Notes under the pieces: model-generated
Told to the model about the DNA's origin: nothing
The model's database searches: none
Seen by the model: the letters and a program-made list of their open reading frames with translations, nothing else
Shown here: positions 45,699 through 56,303 of the stretch, piece after piece
Layout: each line of letters opens with the position of its first letter
Position numbering within the stretch: the stretch's first letter is position 1
NCBI GenBank assembly: GCA_033065855.1
Contig: JAVXUO010001654.1
Location: forward strand, 186,001-250,000
Length of the DNA stretch: 64,000 bases
Source: Escallonia rubra
Lineage: Eukaryota > Streptophyta > Magnoliopsida > Escalloniales > Escalloniaceae
Direction of reading: 5' to 3'
Made by a program: the position numbers and the translations under genes

Positions 45699-46167
45699 CA
45701 ATCAACTGACAGGGCTTTGGCCCTCGCGGCGGGACGGGCTCGCAACCCTAAAGCCCTCGCCGGCTTAATCAACAGACAGGGCTCCGGCCCTCGCGGCGGG
45801 ACGGGCTCGCAACCCTAAAGCCCTCGCCGGCTCAATCAACTGACACGGCTCCGGCCCTCGCGGCAGGACGGGCTCGCAACCCTAAAGCCCTCGCCGGCTC
45901 AATCAACAGACAGGGCTCCGGCCCTCGCGACGGGACGGGCTCGCAACCCTAAAGCCCTCGCTGGCTCAATCAACTGACAGGGCTCCGGCCCTCGCGGCGA
46001 GACGGGCTCGCAACCCTAAAGCCCTCGCCGGCTCAATCAACAGACAGGGCTCCGGCCCTCGCGACGGGACGGGCTCGCAACCCTAAAGCCCTTGCTGGCT
46101 CAATCAACTGACAGGGCTCCGCCCCCCGCGGCGGGAAGGCCTCGCAACCCTAAAGCCCTCGCCGGCA
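45699..46167 (+). repeat. 67-bp tandem array, seven copies, with a 134-bp alternating pattern
   Basis: Unit starts at 45699, 45766, 45833, 45900, 45967, 46034 and 46101. Each has CAATCAAC, GACAGGGCTCCGGCCCTCGC, GACGGGCTCGCAACCC and TAAAGCCCTCGCCGGCT. Odd copies read CAACTGAC and even copies CAACAGAC, so the real repeating unit is a dimer. It lies in the gypsy-type solo LTR. Confidence 0.92.
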
Positions 46168-46622
46168 CAATCAACCGGGGGCTCTGGCCCTCGCCCGCAC
46201 AATCAACCGACGGGCTTCGAAGGGCTCTACTCGTAGTGCACCGGCACAAGGACCCCCCCCCCCCCACCACAGACTCTGGGTATCGAGCTGTGAGCATGTG
46301 CGGTCATGTTACCATTGATCATCGACACCGACAGGGCAATGACCCCCAGGTCACTCTGGGACGGGAGCAGGTCCTCAGAGGGCATCGCGTCTGGCCCGCC
46401 TGGTAGTTGGCTGCAGGGGCAACCCTCACCGCTGCCAAGATCTCGGCGTGTCTCATGACGCATCTCGTGGGATTCAGTAAGGGCTTGGACTGGAGGCTGG
46501 GGCAACGGGCTACTCTGACCATTCTACTGCGGTGTGGTCAGTCTCCTCAGACAGGCAGAGGGACGCTGCAAGGGCAGGGTGGCACAAACTCGGGGACCGG
46601 CAATTCGACGGACAATCAATAC

Positions 46623-48088
46623 TGTTAGCCCTATGGTTGGATAACCTAGGCTTACATTGTGTTTTGATGATAACTACACATTGATTATGTTCTAATGTGT
46701 GCTTTGAGTGTATTCTTAGTAGGTATATACATGCACACTCATGAAGACACATTTGAGAAGTTGGATAGATGGATTAAAGCCAAAGAAGCTTACAGTTATA
46801 GTGGACATGTTATAGAAGCTTCATCAAGTCCAATGTCGAAAAGCAACAAAGAATGCATCGGCTAAGTTACTATCGATTATTATGTAACTAGTCTTGGTTT
46901 GATGCTTGGATTGATGACTATGACCTAAAAACACCTTAGGACACCTTGTGCATTGCATGTGAGTTCATAACCATTCACACAAGCGTGGTTCTTGTAAATG
47001 AGTGAACTTTGGAGCTTACTCAGATTTTCTCAAAAAATATTTTGGTTCTAATATTTTCATATCTTGATAAAACTTTTCATTAGCTTTCCAACGCAAAAAA
47101 CAGCACCTCAATCCAATTTTTCTAGAGAAAGTTATGCCCAAAATAGGAAATGTGGGTTTCGTGAGGCAGCCGATAGGCAGTAGGGTATTACAGTCGACTG
47201 TAATTGAATACAGTCGATTGTAATTGAATACAGCCGACTGCATTCCAATGCATTCGACTGCATTGGTCAAAATTCAGTTCCAACGGCTATTTTCGAGGAC
47301 AAAACTTCAACGGCTATTTTCGAGGGATTACAGTCGACTGCATTGGGTTACAGTCGACTGCAATGACAGTTTTGGACATATAATGCATATAACGGCTATA
47401 TTTGATCTCTTCTCTATATAAATGATTTGGGGCTTCATCATACACCATGAAAATCACATTCTAAGCCTTCATTCATTAGAGAAACATCAAGGCTCATAGA
47501 TTAAACTTTTCTCTCTTCATCTTCATGATTTTACATCATTAAAGAGAGCATCTTTGTGAGAAATTCTTTGATTGAGACTGAGCATCCTTCAAGTCATCAA
47601 TTCTCTCATCTCTCTATTGCACTAGAGCTTCATTTGTATTCATTTCCTTTCAAGAGGGTTTCTTTGTACACATTTGATCTTTGTAAAAGGATTGTGATCA
47701 AGGCTTGGGTTTGTCAAGTTTTGGGTGAGCTTTGTGGATTCAAGGCTTGTGCTTGGTGTGGGGATATCACCAAGTGTTGTAAGGGTTTTGATCTTGACCC
47801 GGAAGAAGATTGTTGCTAGTGGATTCTAGTGCTCTTGCAAGGGACTTCCTTGAAGAGGTGGATGTAGGCTTGAGGGTATATCAAGCCGAACCATTTAAAT
47901 CTCCTTGTCAAGTATCTCTAACTCAATCTCTTTACTTATTTCTCTTTAATTGTTTGAGATTGTTTAGTTAACATCTTGATTGAAGTATTACTTGGTTTGT
48001 TTGAGATTTATGATTGTGCTTAGTTTAAATTCCCCATTATATTTTAAAAATCCTATTCACCCACTCTAGGGTTGTTTTATTGGTTTCA
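46623..48088 (+). mobile_element. Solo LTR of the copia-type family, plus orientation
   Basis: Begins TGTTAGCCCTATGG and ends TTTTATTGGTTTCA. Exact TSD AATAC at 46618-46622 and 48089-48093. Reverse of the copies at 14445 and 40372. It has three perfect CAGTCGACTG palindromes (about 47191, 47332, 47352) and a TATA box CTATATAAAT near 47414. It sits inside the gypsy-type solo LTR. Confidence 0.94.
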
Positions 48089-48522
48089 AATACTATGGGA
48101 CCCCTTCCAGCGACGTGTCACTCCCGGAGGACGACACGTGTCGACCGATGACACATGCACATTTTTTCCTATAAATAGTGAACTTTGGAGCTTATTCAGG
48201 GATCTCTCTCTCATTTGACATTTTCAATTTCTCTCTCTAAAACTCATTCTCTCTGGATTTCTAGTCAGAGAAAGACATTCGGACTCCTGACGTTGGATCA
48301 TTGACGCTGCCCTTTGACGCGGACTGTCGACTACCGCCCCTATTCGTCGTCACCCTGCTTACGCGGCGCTGCCAGCCCTCGCGACCTGCCTGGGGAGCCT
48401 TGCTCTCAGCCCTTACTCCATCCTTGTTGTCTCCCACTTTGCCTACTTGGACGCCAAGTCAGACTGCATCCCTTGTGGCACCTCTACGTGGCAACGAACC
48501 ATCTTTCCTCGGCAACAATCTT

Positions 48523-49174
48523 TCTAGCATTAGGGCCTGTATATAATCAACGATATGCAATCTCTCTACATGTTCAGCTCTGACATGAGGCAGCTTTATG
48601 TATCCCCAAAAGCTAATTGAAGACTATTGCTATCTTTTTCATCTTAGTCACTAACACATAGGTTTAAGTGCTTCAAGAGCAGAAAACTACTTTTGTTATA
48701 ACTAAAATCAGCTTGATAAGACAAGTCTCTATTTAGATAACTTCAGTACAATGATCTCAACTGAAAACTTTTAGAATGTCAAAACTCCAAACAATACGAA
48801 AGAAGAACTAAGAAGGGAAGGAACCACCAATTGACAAATCTAACACAGAAACTGAGCTGAAACAACATAAGCAATTAGCAATAAATCAGATAAAACTTCT
48901 GTAAACTATGTAGTAAAATGTGTGTAAATTATAATATTTTTAGCATTCAAATATTTAAATTGATAGAGGTAAATTGAAGATAAATGTGTTCATAGGCCCT
49001 CCTCCTTTTATCCGGGCTTGGGACCGGCTGCTTGTAAACAAACAAGCGAAGTTACCTATTTTTTTTATATATATGGAAAAATATCTATCTTGCTTGAAAT
49101 TTTTTTTATATATATATATTTTGTGAAAAAATTTATTTTTAAAACTTGAGAAAAGGAAAATAAAAAGAAATTAC
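48523..49174 (-). other. 3' flank of the hAT transposase (internal hAT sequence)
   Basis: AT-rich, without ORFs. It lies between the solo-LTR insertion and the transposase stop codon, and includes TA-rich runs near 49061-49120. Confidence 0.5.
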
Positions 49175-51450
49175 CTAATTATCCGGAAGTACTTCAACGT
49201 CCGAGTCACTGCTCTTTCTATCATCAATCGGTCTATCTTGCTCGCGATATTTCGCATCAAGATAATCCTTCCAACATACACATAGCTCGAGCGACTCGGG
49301 GTTAAGACGACTCCTCCTGTCATCCAAAACCCTCCCGCTCGCTGAAAATGTCAACTCTGAAGCAACCGTGGAGGCTTGCACCGGCAGTACATCCTGTGCA
49401 ATTTGGGATAAATTTTTATACATGTTTTGATTTTGTTTCAAAAAATTTAACAAATTAAAATTAACTTGTTCTTGCATTGATAAATCAGAATAATGATCAG
49501 CATTGGAATATACACCAATCTCATTAAAAGAGGAAAAGTAGACGAACCTGCCGAATTAGAAGTACCTTCACCTGGTAGTTGTCTTGATACTAGATGTTCA
49601 AAGCCCTTAAGGTATGGTGCATAATACCTCTCAGCAGTCGATGATGAAGCTCGCCCGCGCACGTCAGCAGAATTACGATAGAAGTTGAACAGTTCCTCAA
49701 ATGTCTTGCTCACTTTCGTTCTGAGTTTGGTTGTGTCCGCTACTGGGTAGCACATTAATCTAGATATTTCTTGTATCGAGACGTTCACGCCATGCAACTT
49801 TAACCTAGGATCTAAACAAGTAGCCACAGCAAAAACAACAGGCAGTTCACTCCAATATTTATTAAACTTTTTATCCATCACTTTTACTATTTTCTGAAAG
49901 GGTTCTATATATCTCCATTTTGTTAACATTGTAGTCATCTTGAGAATTTCTATTACAGCGAGAGGAGAGGTGGGATAGTACGTACCAGATAATAAATTGG
50001 TAGACGTGTAAAATACTTCCAAAAATTCAGCTAGGTATGTAGCCATCTGCCATTCCGTAGGAGTTGGCAAGCCGGCTGGGAACGAGGTTAGTAGAAAATA
50101 TGTATAGACTTCTTTGTATGCCAGAATATGTAAAAACATATGATATGTAGAGTTTCACCTATGGACCACATCTGTAAATGGTCTCCTGCGAGACATATTA
50201 TATTGAACACACAACGCTTTAAATTGTTGTGTTCTCAGACCCGAACTATTAACATACGCTGTCATACCTATCATTTTGAGAAGAATATCTCCTGCAGCAG
50301 CTAAACCATCTAGAACAATTAAATTAATTATATGACAAACACAACGAACATGAAATAATTTACCAGAAAGTACAGGTTTGAGGCTCTCCTCTAAAGTATC
50401 AACATCGGCTGTATTGTTAGTAGCATTATCAAAACTAATACTCATAATCCTATTCTTTAATTTAAACGTGGTACATGCTTTAATTATAATAATAGCAACG
50501 TTAATTACATCATGCGGAAAAAGAAATAGTTCAAAAGCGATGATCCTCTTGTTCATAATCCAATCTGCATTAATCCAATGAGCCGTCACACAAGCATAAC
50601 TAACAAAAGTAAACGGAGATTGCCAAATATAAGAAGTAAGACTAAATTTACCGTCAAAAGGATCGAAATAATCGATCAGGCGTGCTTTAGTAGCATTATA
50701 ACTGTCGGAGTGCATCAGATCTAGTTGTGTTTCTATGAACCTTTTTGTACAAAGGTTGCACGTAGGTGTTCATATATATATCTAGAGTGCTTAGCATTAT
50801 CGGCAAAACTAAAGGCTTGTTCATCGTGAATAACAAATTCAGCGAGATCGTCTTTTTGCGCTCGCTGATTATAAACAAATAACTAACCGTAAAAAGAAAA
50901 CTGTGTTTGGCTAGGTTCGACGTGGCCACTTCGAGGTGCACACTAAGGGTAATGCCTGTTAAGATGTCCATTACCACTACCAGTGAAAAATAATTTAGCA
51001 CAGTACTTACATCAAGCTTTTCGGGTGACGTCCACCGTAATTTCATCAAAATGATTTCAATACTCGGCTTTTTTTTTTCACCTTTTGGACTTTTGGCTGA
51101 CTACCGGAAGGATTGCTCGGCCCTTCTCTATCACGACAGCTCATCGAGTTAACATTATGCCATGGAGTAGTAGCTTCGCCAACCGAGCTGCGTCCTTGAC
51201 TAAAATGAGGGCTATCTTGTGAAGACGTGCATTTAATAGCTGGAATGTTTTGATTGAACTCCCAATTGGCTTGGGTATCTATCATACAACATGTACTCAT
51301 TCGTCAAGGAACGAATGGTTGTGGTGGTGCTTGGATTGGTGTTTGTGATGGCTGTGGTGGTGGTGCTTGTGCTGGTGGGGGTGCTTGAGCTGGTGGTGGT
51401 GTTTTTCGTGATGATGATCCACGCTTCAATTTCTTCAGTATTCCAGCCAT
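49175..51450 (-). pseudogene. hAT transposase (BED-finger, RICESLEEPER/Ac-like), broken
   Basis: Reading the minus strand from ATG at 51450: a Pro-rich N-terminus (MAGILKKLKRG, then PPPAQAPPP repeats) with a stop at 51304; a second piece 51300-51046. The BED zinc finger has CKYC at 51011-51000 and GHLNRH, with stops (TGA) just before it and at its N-terminal aromatic position. The central RNase H-like part (50715-50155) contains NRIMSISFDNATNNTADVD and HVRCVCHIINLIVLDGL. The next block (50139-49447) has WRYIEPFQKI, ATCLDPRLKL and AERYYAPYL. The C-terminal dimerisation region (49477-49175) includes DVLPVQASTVASE, TFSASGRVLDDRRSRL and CWKDYLDAKY. Several frameshifts and stops separate the blocks, so it cannot make a full protein. 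Domain order is that of active plant hAT transposases. Confidence 0.9.
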
Positions 51451-51949
51451 ATTTGACGCTAAACTTTTTTACTAGATTGAAAAATAAAACTAGAGCAGTA
51501 ATAAGTAATTAAAAATAACTATTAAAAAGAATTAAAGAGTAACAAATGAATAAGAGTAATTAGTAATTCAAAATTGGAGAGAGTTAGTAATTATAAAGGA
51601 TTTGGTAATAGTAATTAATAAATAAGAATTCACTAATTACTAATTAGTAACCAAAATAATTAGAGAATAACAAATGAATAAGAGGAGTAACTAGTAATTA
51701 TAATTTAGCAAGAGTAGTAATTAGTAAACAAGAGTAGTAATTAGCAAGAGAAGTAATTGGAGAGGGAAATAGTAGCAAAGCTTGTAGAAATGTAGAATGA
51801 TTAGATAAGAGAGAGTAAGAAGATTGGTGTGAAAAATTTGAAAGAAAGGGTGTGAATTTATAGATTTTTGAAAGTTCACAAAAGACCAAAATGCCCCTTA
51901 AACCTAGCCGTTTATAGTTCTTGGGGAGGGTAAAAGTGTAAAAGACCTT
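51451..51949 (-). other. 5' leader of the hAT transposase, up to the gypsy insertion
   Basis: Low-complexity AT-rich DNA with repeated AGTAATTAGTAA-like motifs (51500-51770). 51886-51942 (ACCAAAATGCCCCTTAAAC... GGGTAAAAGTG) resembles 62324-62372 beyond the inserted gypsy element, so part of the leader was duplicated before or at insertion. Confidence 0.5.
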
Positions 51950-53060
51950 TGTTCCCAACCTATTCTGGTCGTACCCAAAGGCCCAATGTGGTCCCATTCT
52001 CCATGACATGTCCGCACAAGCAACAGTCATTTTCAACGCTCACAACCGGTCAAAGCGTGCACGCTCAAGTCACGTGCACTTCTTACTTCTTCTACGTTAC
52101 TTCGTCACTAAGAAGCTCATTTTCGCACGAAGCCTTATCACGCTTCGACCGTTACATTTTGCACGTCGCCCGTCGGTGCGCCATGGCATTTGCCCAAGGA
52201 GGTTGGCCATGGCCTCCCCCTTGGGGTCGGCCTCGGCCTTGGCCTCCCCATTGGGATTGGCCTCGGCCTCCCCATTGGGGTCGGCCTCGGCCTCCCCTTG
52301 AGGTTGGCCTTGGCCTTCCCCCAAGGGTTGGCCTTTGGCCTCCATCCTTAGCACCTTCATTTCTCTTTAAGAGGCCTTGGATCCTCCGCGACCCCCGTCG
52401 CCCGTCGTCCGGACGCCATCTCCGCGACCCCCGTCGTCCGGACATCATCTCCGCGACCCCCGTCGCCCGTCGTCCGGACGTTATCTCCGTGACCCTCGTC
52501 AACCAGACTTCACTCCGCGACCCCCGTCGCCCGTCGTCCGGACGTCATCTCCGCGACCCCCGTCTCCCGGACATCACTCCGTGACCCCGTCGCCCGGACA
52601 TCACTCTGTGACCCCGTCGCCCGGACACAACTCCGCGACCACGTCACCCGGACACTACTCCCCGACCCCGTCGCCCGGACACAACTCCGCGACCCCATTG
52701 CCAGCTTCTGGGCGTCGCACTTCAACACTTTGCCGCGCCCGTGTGCCGCGCCGCTGATACTGTCGTGCCCTCAGGCTCTCTGTCACACTATCGTGCCCCC
52801 GGAACCATACGCACTATGTCGCGCCCATGCGCCACCATTGACACAAGCGTGCCCCCGGCACCTTACGTACTTCGTCGCGCCCATACGCCGCGCCATTGAC
52901 ACAAACGTGCCCCTGGCACCTTACTCACTTCATCGCGCCCATGCGCCACAATCATGTCATCATGCCCCCGGGCACCACACTCATTCATCACACCATGCGC
53001 ACCTTGCCTTGGTCATGGAACATGCTTCAACCCACTCTCCGAAGTGTACATCATCCTGCG

Positions 53061-53735
53061 GGGATAGACGACTCCTCTGGGACACTATCTCTGCCAGGGA
53101 GCTCTTTAACTCCCCTTCCGCCAGGTAGCCGGCTCCTCCGGGATGCTACCTCGGCCATTCAGGTAGACGGCTCCTCCAGGATGCTACCTTGACTCGCTCC
53201 GAGTGCTCCGGCATAAGGACTCACCCGCGGGGATATGCGACTCCTCCAGGACACTATCTCTGCCAAGGAGCTCTTCAACTCCCCTTCTCCTAGGTAGACG
53301 GCTCCTCCGGGATGCTACCTCGGCCAGTCAGGTAGACGGCTCCTCCGGGATGCTACCTTGACTCGCTCCAAGTGCTCCGGCATAAGGACTCACCCGCGGG
53401 GATAGGCGACTCCTCCGGGACACTATCTCTGCCAGAGAGCTCTTTAACTCCCCTTCCGCCAGGTAGACGGCTCCTCCGGGATGCTACCTCGGCCAGTCAG
53501 GTAGACGACTCCTCTGGGATGCTACCTTGACTCGCTCCAAGTGCTCCGGCATAAGGACTCACCCCCGGGGATAGGCGACTCCTCCGGGACACTATCTTTG
53601 CCAGGGAGCTCTAAGTGCTCCAGCACGAAGACTCCCCTTCTGCCAGGTAGACGACTCCTCCGGAATGCTACCTTGGCCGGCCAGGTAGACGGCTCCTCCG
53701 GGATGCTACCTCGGCCTGCGGAATAGGTGACTCAT
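53061..53735 (+). repeat. 169-bp tandem array in the 5' LTR
   Basis: Unit starts at 53061, 53230, 53399 and 53568: exactly 169 bases each for three full units, then a shortened one. Each unit has ACTCCTCCGGGACACTATCT and two copies of a GGTAGACGGCTCCTCCGGG segment. The 3' LTR has the same array (about 60880-61560). Confidence 0.92.
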
Positions 53736-54117
53736 CTGGGACACTATCTCCGTCAGGGTGCCTGCGTGACTGGCCTACGTGCTCTGGCACTGGGGGCTTG
53801 CATCGGCACCCCTAGGGAGTAAGACCCCCGGGTCACTCCGAGACGGGAGCAGGTATTCGGAGGGCATCGCGCCTAGTTCACCTGGCAGTTGGGCGTCGGG
53901 TCTTCCCCACCGCTGCCAGGCCTGTAGGACTCCGCAAGGGCTTGGATTGGAGGCTAGATCAAGGGGTTCTCTGGCCACACCGACGTTGTGGGAGCCAGTC
54001 TTTCCAGACAGACAGAGCGACGCTGTGCGGGGCAGGCCGGGTGAATATGCGATCCGACAGTCCGTGGAGCACCGGCACCCGTGGACCCCCCGGTGACGTG
54101 TCACTCCCGGGGAGCGC

Positions 54118-54160
54118 CACGTGTCGATTTATGACATCATTATCTCAATCTCTATAAATA
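54118..54160 (+). promoter_or_regulatory. LTR promoter: G-box plus TATA box
   Basis: CCACGTGTCG (G-box/ABRE-like core CACGTG at 54118) is followed about 30 bases later by TATAAATAG (54153). The 3' LTR has both changed (CACATG at 61935, TAAAAATAG near 61969). The related solo LTR keeps both (48135, 48170). ABRE-like boxes suggest stress or ABA response; this is inference. Confidence 0.6.
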
Positions 54161-54478
54161 GAGGTCTTGAGAATTCATTAGAGGACTTCTTCTTCACTCT
54201 CTCATATTTTCACTTTCTCACTCTAGAATCCTAGAGAGAGAAACATACAGGACATTGACTCTGGACCTAAGCATCGGACTGTGACTGTCTTCGTGTATTC
54301 ACCTTGCGCCATCGCCCTCGCAGCACTGCCACCCTCAAGCTCTATCTGGGTAGCCCTTGGTCTCTGTCCTTGTTCCACCCTTGCTGTGTCCTACATCAAC
54401 ATACTTGGAAGCTGACGCGGACTGCATTCCTTGTGGCACCTCTACGTAGGCACGAACCCACTTCCCTTGGCATCATTT

Positions 54479-54496
54479 TGGCGACTCCGCCTGGGA
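54479..54496 (+). other. Primer-binding site, tRNA-Arg type
   Basis: TGGCGACTCCGC followed by CTGGGA, three bases after the 5' LTR. The first 12 bases are the exact complement of the 3' end (with CCA) of the tRNA-Arg(ACG) gene at 36850; one extra C then precedes TGGG. Tat/Ogre-type gypsy elements use this primer. Confidence 0.85.
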
Positions 54497-54542
54497 GGTG
54501 AGCACCGTATTGCAGTCTGCCTATCTTCCACACTCAGTCTCC

Positions 54543-56303
54543 ATGCCTATACAACAAAGAGTTACGAGGGCTACCAGCCAAGGCCTCATCCGCACCGTCC
54601 AAGAGGAGCATCATCTCGACGATCAAGAAGAAACCAGCCATAACCAACTCCAGCCTCTACCCGGGATGGATGCACCCGATGTGGCCGCAATCGTCAACGC
54701 CACAATCCAACACCTTACTCCTACCATCACCGATCTCCAAGACTCTCAATCATCTCTCATGGCTGTCATCTTAGAAATGCAAAAATTAATCCAAGTCTTG
54801 ACTTCACAATCACCGACTTCCCGAAGCCTTAGAGCTCTACACCCTGTGCCCACTACTCACCCTGTGTCATCCGAAACTCCAGGTTTGGCCCCTCCTGCTC
54901 ATATCCAACCTTTAGGGCCTGGGCTAGTTTTGGACACTGCTCAGGTCCCAGTGTCGCGACCACTGCTGCCTTGGTCCTCCGGGCCCTCGACAGTAGGACT
55001 CGTGGCACCTCAGCCCCCGGCGCCACGCCTTACCCTTGCTCGAAGCACTTCAGAGACTCATGAATCAATTGAGATGGAGCCTAACCCGAACACAACCAGC
55101 CAAAACCTAAACATAAGTCATTCCCCCGGCTTACTCCAGTCGACCTTTCCTGACGACCGGCCTCCAGCAGCTGACACTACCCATATGCAAACCATGCCCC
55201 AATAAGTTGCTCCCCACCACCAACCCCTCTCTACCATCGTCATCCCCTCAATGCCTCAGGTTGCACCGTCTGGGGGCTCTGGTGCCCGGATCATCACGGT
55301 AGGGTACAAACCCTCACATGCGTCGTACGTCACCAAGCATGACCTTGATGCCCTCATTCACCGTCTGAAGCAATCATCCTTACCCCACTCCCCCTCTAAG
55401 CTGTCAGGCCATGCTCCCTACTCTGGCAGCCTCGCTACCAAGCCTTAACCCGTCAAGTACAAGCAAACATCCTTCACTTTGTTCAATGGCAAAGAGGGCA
55501 ACGCCCACGAGCAACTCACCCGTTTTACTGGCTCCCTGGAGCACTACGAGGAGGATGACACTTTGAAGCTTCGGGAATTTCACAAGTCCCTGACTGGTCT
55601 CGCCTACTCTTGGTATCATCAGATTCCTGATAGTACTATCCACTCATGGTCCGACATGGTCCAGCTCTTCCTTGACAAGTTTCACTATGAGACAGAACGT
55701 GTGACCATCGTTGACATCGCCGGGATCCGCCAGAATCCCGGGGAAGACCTCAACACCTATGTTACGCGATTTCATCACAAGTGCTTGGAGTACACTGACT
55801 TTAGCAAGGATGAAACCCTTGTGCTCATATGCATCAAGAACATGAATGACATCTACAAGGTCTACCTTGAAAACCTCCAGCTTCGATCTTGGGGACATCT
55901 CAAGGAAGCTGCACGACGCACCTATGACTCGGTCGGTCCGTTAAAGACCCCAAAGCCCCAACTCCATATTGCCGTGGCCGCGACGATGGAAGCAGCTAGT
56001 AACGATGACAACAACCGCAAGCGTCAGTCCCAAGGAAGGGACGGACGTCATGACAAGAGAGGGCAGCCGATGCCTGCCCCGGAATATCCGTGTGAATTGA
56101 AGACTGTTAAAAATCTCCTTGAGACATGGATCGACGACAATGCCATAACCCTGCCCAATGTCGACAATGAACCTACCCCGGAAGACTTAGCCCGTCACAA
56201 CTACTGCCCCTATCATCGGAAGGTCGGTCATGGCCTCAAGTGGTGCAGGGGTTTCAAGTTTGTCTTCACCGACAAGATTGCGTCCGGAGAGCTCAAACTC
56301 TAA
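54543..56303 (+). pseudogene. Ty3-gypsy gag with two in-frame stops
   Basis: Packages retroelement RNA into virus-like particles in the cytoplasm. One frame runs from ATG 54543 to TAA 56301 and is broken only by TAA at 55203 and TAA at 55446, with no frameshift. The N-terminal part is Gln/Pro/Ser-rich. The Retrotrans_gag domain (about 55480-55960) has LFNGKEGNAHEQLTRF, GLAYSWYHQIPDSTIHSW and FHYETERVT, GIRQNPGEDLNTYVTRFHHK. A C-terminal CPYHRKVGHGLKWC (CX2HX4HX4C, about 56203-56244) matches the knuckle-like motif of Tat-type gag. The coding frame opens upstream at 54498 without an ATG. Mild damage suggests recent activity relative to the copia element. Confidence 0.88.

Larger units (their letters stand above)
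45370..48517 (+). mobile_element. Solo LTR of a Ty3-gypsy type family, split by a copia-type solo LTR
   Basis: Starts TGTTCACAACCTATTC and ends GGCAACA. Exact TSD ATCTT at 45365-45369 and 48518-48522. Start, end, G-box/TATA region and the CTTGTGGCACCTCTACGTGG block are related to the LTRs of the gag-only element at 51950-62292, so it is a sister family. The 1.47-kb copia-type LTR at 46623-48088 interrupts it. TATA box TATAAATA at 48170; CACGTG at 48135. Confidence 0.88.
51950..54475 (+). repeat. 5' LTR of the gag-only gypsy element
   Basis: 2526 bp. It contains several internal arrays: about 24-bp GGCCTCCCC units (52200-52330), about 27-bp CCCCGTCGCCCGGACA-type units (52380-52700) and a 169-bp array (53061-53735). 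TATA box TATAAATA at 54153 and CACGTG at 54118-54123. ORFs up to 211 codons in it are products of the GC-rich arrays. Confidence 0.9.

Noticed and set aside
45699-46167. Regular direct repeats that could be taken for a CRISPR array
   Set aside because: Units are contiguous 67-bp copies with no unique spacers, in a plant LTR; an ordinary tandem array.
52152-52584. Long overlapping ORFs (up to 211 codons) on both strands
   Set aside because: They lie in GC-rich LTR arrays, recur in the other LTR (about 59962-60575), and consist of Pro/Arg/Ser or Gly/Arg repeats.
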